From contig UESW01004377.1 in NCBI GenBank assembly GCA_900491605.1, positions 200,186 through 264,185 of the forward strand: a stretch of DNA of 64,000 nt, given 5' to 3'. Of the stretch, positions 61,325-64,000 are shown in pieces (within the stretch, counting starts at the first letter, position 1; each line of letters opens with the position of its first letter). Below the pieces are notes generated by a model. That model saw nothing but the letters and a program-made list of their open reading frames with translations. It was not told the origin of the DNA and did not search any database. The position numbers and the translations under genes are program-made. The stretch comes from Calamus simplicifolius (lineage: Eukaryota > Streptophyta > Magnoliopsida > Arecales > Arecaceae).

Positions 61325-61630
61325 CTAAGGTTCGGCGTCGCTCCCGGATGCCAGCAGGCCCTCCAGGTGCTCGGTGAGGTCAGCGACCTGCTGGCGGAGT
61401 GACGCAATCTCCTCCCTCTGCCGATCCACCACCCGGCGCAGGGCCTCCGTCTCCCTTGTAGAGACATCCACGTACTCCTCGACAACCCTCACGAGCTGCT
61501 GCTGGCTCGCAAGGGTCGATGCCAAGCCCAACCCATCAACAGTGATCATGGGACAGCCACTTGGCGGGTGAAGCAAACCGACGATCAGCGCATGCAATTC
61601 CTCGGATGATCGTCCTCCTTGAGAGCCCAT
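61325..61630 (-). CDS. Antisense coiled-coil ORF of the plus-strand Tat element
   Basis: 101 codons on the minus strand, opposite to gag-pol. A short N-terminal region (MGSQGGRSSEELHALIVGLL) is followed by a long heptad-like coiled coil from about residue 45 to 95 (RETEALRRVVDRQREEIASL, then RQQVADLTEHLEGLLASG), ending at a TAA/TAG-type stop at 61325. A minus-strand TATAAATA at 61698-61691 lies about 60 nt upstream of the ATG, so it could be transcribed on its own. The coiled coil recalls the antisense ORF at 927-1306 in layout, not in sequence. It is flanked by dyad arrays on both sides. Function unknown; it may be a remnant of a longer additional ORF. Confidence 0.5.
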   Translation of the reverse strand: MGSQGGRSSEELHALIVGLLHPPSGCPMITVDGLGLASTLASQQQLVRVVEEYVDVSTRETEALRRVVDRQREEIASLRQQVADLTEHLEGLLASGSDAEP

Positions 61631-61690
61631 GGCCGAATGCTGCTTCGAAGCTTGAAACGAGGGATGGCTAAGACCAACGTCCCTCGGTCA

Positions 61691-61698
61691 TATTTATA
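61691..61698 (-). promoter_or_regulatory. TATA-like box upstream of the antisense ORF
   Basis: The minus strand reads AGTATAAATATGACC about 60 nt before the ATG at 61630. It stands out in GC-rich surroundings. Confidence 0.45.
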
Positions 61699-62099
61699 CT
61701 TTCCAGGCGAGTATCTCGATCGGTCGCACCGTAGCCACCGACCTACGAGAACTCGCCACATGTCATCGCTTTAGTGCCTGCAGAATCCGAAGGGCCATGC
61801 CCCATCCTGAGAAAGATCGGTAAACATGTACGGACTACTCAGGAACCGCCCTGAACAGAGTACTTCCCGATCTGCCGGCCCCTCGTCATGAATGCTCCCG
61901 ACACTTCCCCAAGCTCTTTTAAAGCTGGCCCCCTTTTCAAGAAATGCAAAAAAGAAAGAAATCCAGCGCCTGACGGTGACTCGTCCCCTCGGGAGGGATA
62001 ACGTCATAAATAAAGAGCATGACCATGTACCGCCCGTCCCGAAGCCCCTCACCAAGCGCCGCAGGGACCTAACGCTACGGCTCATAGTGACAACTAAGT
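61699..62099. other. Spacer upstream of the antisense ORF
   Basis: GC-rich, non-coding by my reading. A 104-codon minus-strand frame at 61771-62085 has no known motif. The region would be the promoter side of the antisense unit. Confidence 0.45.
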
Positions 62100-62560
62100 C
62101 ATTTCTCCGAGCCCCGAATCTCCGAACCTCGGCTGGGCCAAGCTACAAATTCTCCAAACCTCGGCTAGGTCGAGCTACAAGTTCTCCAAACCTTGGCAGG
62201 GCCAAGTAAAAATTCTCCGAACCTCGGCTGGGCTGAGCTACAAATTCTCCGAACCTCGGATAAGTCGAGCTATAAGTTCTCCGAACCTTGGCAGGGCCAA
62301 GTAAAAATTCTTCGAACCTCGGCTGGGCCGAGCTACAAATTATCCGAACCTCGGTTAAGTCAAGCTACAAGTTCTCCGAACCTTGGCAGGGCCAAGTAAA
62401 AATTCTACGAGCCTCGGCTGGGCCAAGCAACGAATTCTCCGAACCTTGGCAGGGCCAAGTAAAAGTTCTCCGAACCTCGGCTGGGCCGAGCTACAAATTC
62501 TCCGAACCTTGGCAGGGCCAAGTAGAAATTTTCCGAACCTCGGCAAGGCCGAGCCGCGAA
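62100..62560. repeat. Tandem array B of the plus-strand Tat element
   Basis: About 14 half-units of the same family as array A, more diverged (GAGCTACAAATT and GAGCTACAAGTT instead of GAGCAACAAATT). Perfect dyads include CTCGGC-AAG-GCCGAG at 62539-62553 and several CTTGGC-AGG-GCCAAG. Some half-units have broken dyads (CTCGGCTGGGCCAAG, CTCGGATAAGTCGAG). Confidence 0.9.
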
Positions 62561-64000
62561 TATTCGAGCGAGACATAAATCACCGAGCATCGAACCAAGA
62601 TAAGGAGCATGTTCCGCCGAACAATCTCCAGACCGTCGCTTGCGAACCACGACTAGTTCAGATAGCGCGGGATCCTCACCTAAAAACGAGCGGGACGCCT
62701 TTGTACCCCACGACCGACAACAACGAACTCGACATAAAAGAGATAAAGATCGAGAAACAGAATAGAACTCTCTTTATTTCATTGCCATCAAAACCAATTA
62801 CAAATGCCTGAAAGGCGTTACAAGAGCATCAAAATGCATAAAATAAAGACAAGTACAAAGCTTGGGCAACTGCTCCAAAGCAGATCTGGGCAACTGTGAT
62901 GCTTCGGCGTCCGCACTACCGAACCAGATATGCCGCATCCAGTCAGCTCGGGCCGATAATGGCCGGGCTACTTGGACCAATAGTTGCGTCCAGCTTCAAT
63001 CAATAATGATATCTCAGTGACCCAACCGAGATATCAGGGTGACTGGAAAGGACGGATGGAAGGCCATCCCAGACCACCCAATCGAGGGACCCCCAGCGAG
63101 TAGGCAGGAGGCCAGCGGACCCTGGCATCGGAACGCTCTCCCAAACCAAGTGTGCACCGCCCTGCCTCTCCAAGGCTCAAGGACAAGGTGTCGGCGGGCG
63201 GCACGCTTTCACCTCCTCCCCATGTGGCAAAGATTCCCCAGGCGGACGAGCCCAGGAATCCAAATCAAGGGAGGAGGAGAAGTTCAAGCGAGCCATGGGG
63301 AGCCCGCGTGCACCCCCTGCCATACGTCTCCGAAGGGGAACCACAAAGGTCACACTGGAAGAGCATGTGTGCACTCTCCGTGTGATCTCTGCGCCCTCCT
63401 TGTGCGCTCTCCATATGATCTCCGGGACTCATCCCCTAAGGGCGAGCCATCCTTCGGTAGCTTCTTTATCACCCCAGCTATCCGGTGGCGAAGGGCTTGT
63501 AAGAGGAAAGCTCAGTCCTCCCACTTGCAACAGCAGAGAAACGAGCATGATGGAAACTCTAGTGGGAGAAAAACTTTGGGGATGACTTAACACTACTCCA
63601 CTTCCCCTTTTTATAGGCCAAAAATGGACCGGGAACAATTACCAAGGCCATAAGCCCCGAGATTCAAACACCTGGGCCATACCTCCACGAGGCCTCCCAG
63701 GAGGGAAGCGGCGCCCTATTGCGCGCCGAGCCCACCGTCTGAACCATGACGCATGCGAAGATTTCCTCTTAATCCTGAATCACGATCATTAAATGCAGAG
63801 AATCATCCACCGGCATTATGGAAACTGGCATAATCAGGGGATCATCCTATGAAAATAATGTCCTCCAACGGTAAACGGCTGCGTGCGCCATACACCAAAA
63901 CAACCCACATGGGAAAGGAACACCTTCTGGAAGCGCCAAAACAGCTTTATGTTCCTCGCAGTGCTGTATCATCAATTTGGTGAAATAAAAATCGATTCAC
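62561..64000. other. 3' non-coding region of the plus-strand Tat element
   Basis: No recognised gene. An inverted repeat GATATCTC-N12-GAGATATC lies at 63008-63035. Open frames at 63039-63590 and others show no family motif and are not called. The 3' LTR should follow beyond the window. Confidence 0.5.

Larger units (their letters stand above)
53662..64000 (+). mobile_element. Ty3/gypsy element of Tat type, plus strand, 3' LTR outside window
   Basis: LTR 53662-54660, primer-binding region at 54661, gag from 54746, pol ending at 60111, tandem array 60270-60860, antisense ORF 61630-61325, second array 62100-62560, then further non-coding DNA to the window end. No copy of the LTR start TGTTGAGGGG is seen before 64000, so the 3' LTR is outside. 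The layout matches the minus-strand element at 927-19478 and known Tat elements. It inserted into the gag of a decayed copia element; the five bases before it are TAACA. Confidence 0.85.

Noticed and set aside
61771..62085. 104-codon minus-strand frame upstream of the antisense ORF
   Set aside because: No heptads or known motif, different frame from the antisense ORF; kept as spacer.

Overview
This is a stretch of plant nuclear genome, most likely from a monocot. A palm or a close commelinid relative would fit, but I infer that only from style: a GC-rich coding 5' end, abundant Tat and SIRE-type retrotransposons and GA-rich promoter microsatellites. No bacterial, organellar, tRNA or rRNA genes were seen. 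One host gene is recognisable: a GRAS transcription factor of the HAIRY MERISTEM / SCL6-22-27 group at 25689-28033, with a complete miR171 target site. Almost everything else that can be named is mobile DNA.

Left cluster (1-19478): a Ty3/gypsy Tat-type element on the minus strand. Its LTR is at 18832-19478, gag and pol run down to 13360, and then comes a tandem array and an antisense coiled-coil ORF. The array is split by a complete 10.4 kb SIRE-like Ty1/copia element (2252-12626, target duplication GTCTT). The antisense ORF is cut at 926 by another copia LTR. Middle (19479-35238): AT-rich intergenic DNA, a GC-rich block about 1 kb upstream of the GRAS gene, GA microsatellites, the gene, and a Tourist-like MITE at 32381-33009. 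A very young Ty1/copia element lies at 35244-42164; its LTRs differ by one base and its target duplication is GTTTA. 42170-48520 is intergenic DNA with small MITEs.

Right cluster (48523-64000): a CACTA transposon terminus, a decayed minus-strand copia element, and inside its gag a second Tat-type element on the plus strand (53662 to beyond the window). Its LTR, gag and pol are followed by two tandem arrays flanking an antisense ORF that has its own TATA-like box.

Two observations stand out. First, the 3' arrays of the two Tat elements have unrelated sequences and different periods (51/75 bp and 64 bp), yet both are built from dyads of the same geometry: 6-7 bp arms around a 3-nt centre. The arms vary in a compensatory way (CTCGGC/GCCGAG, CTTGGC/GCCAAG, CTCGAC/GTCGAG; and CCGATG/CATCGG, CCAATG/CATTGG, CCGGTG/CACCGG). 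Both arrays sit next to an antisense coiled-coil ORF. Second, almost every reading-frame change I could place, in the host gene and in young and old elements alike, has the sense of a lost base. That points to systematic single-base deletions in the assembly rather than to real gene decay.
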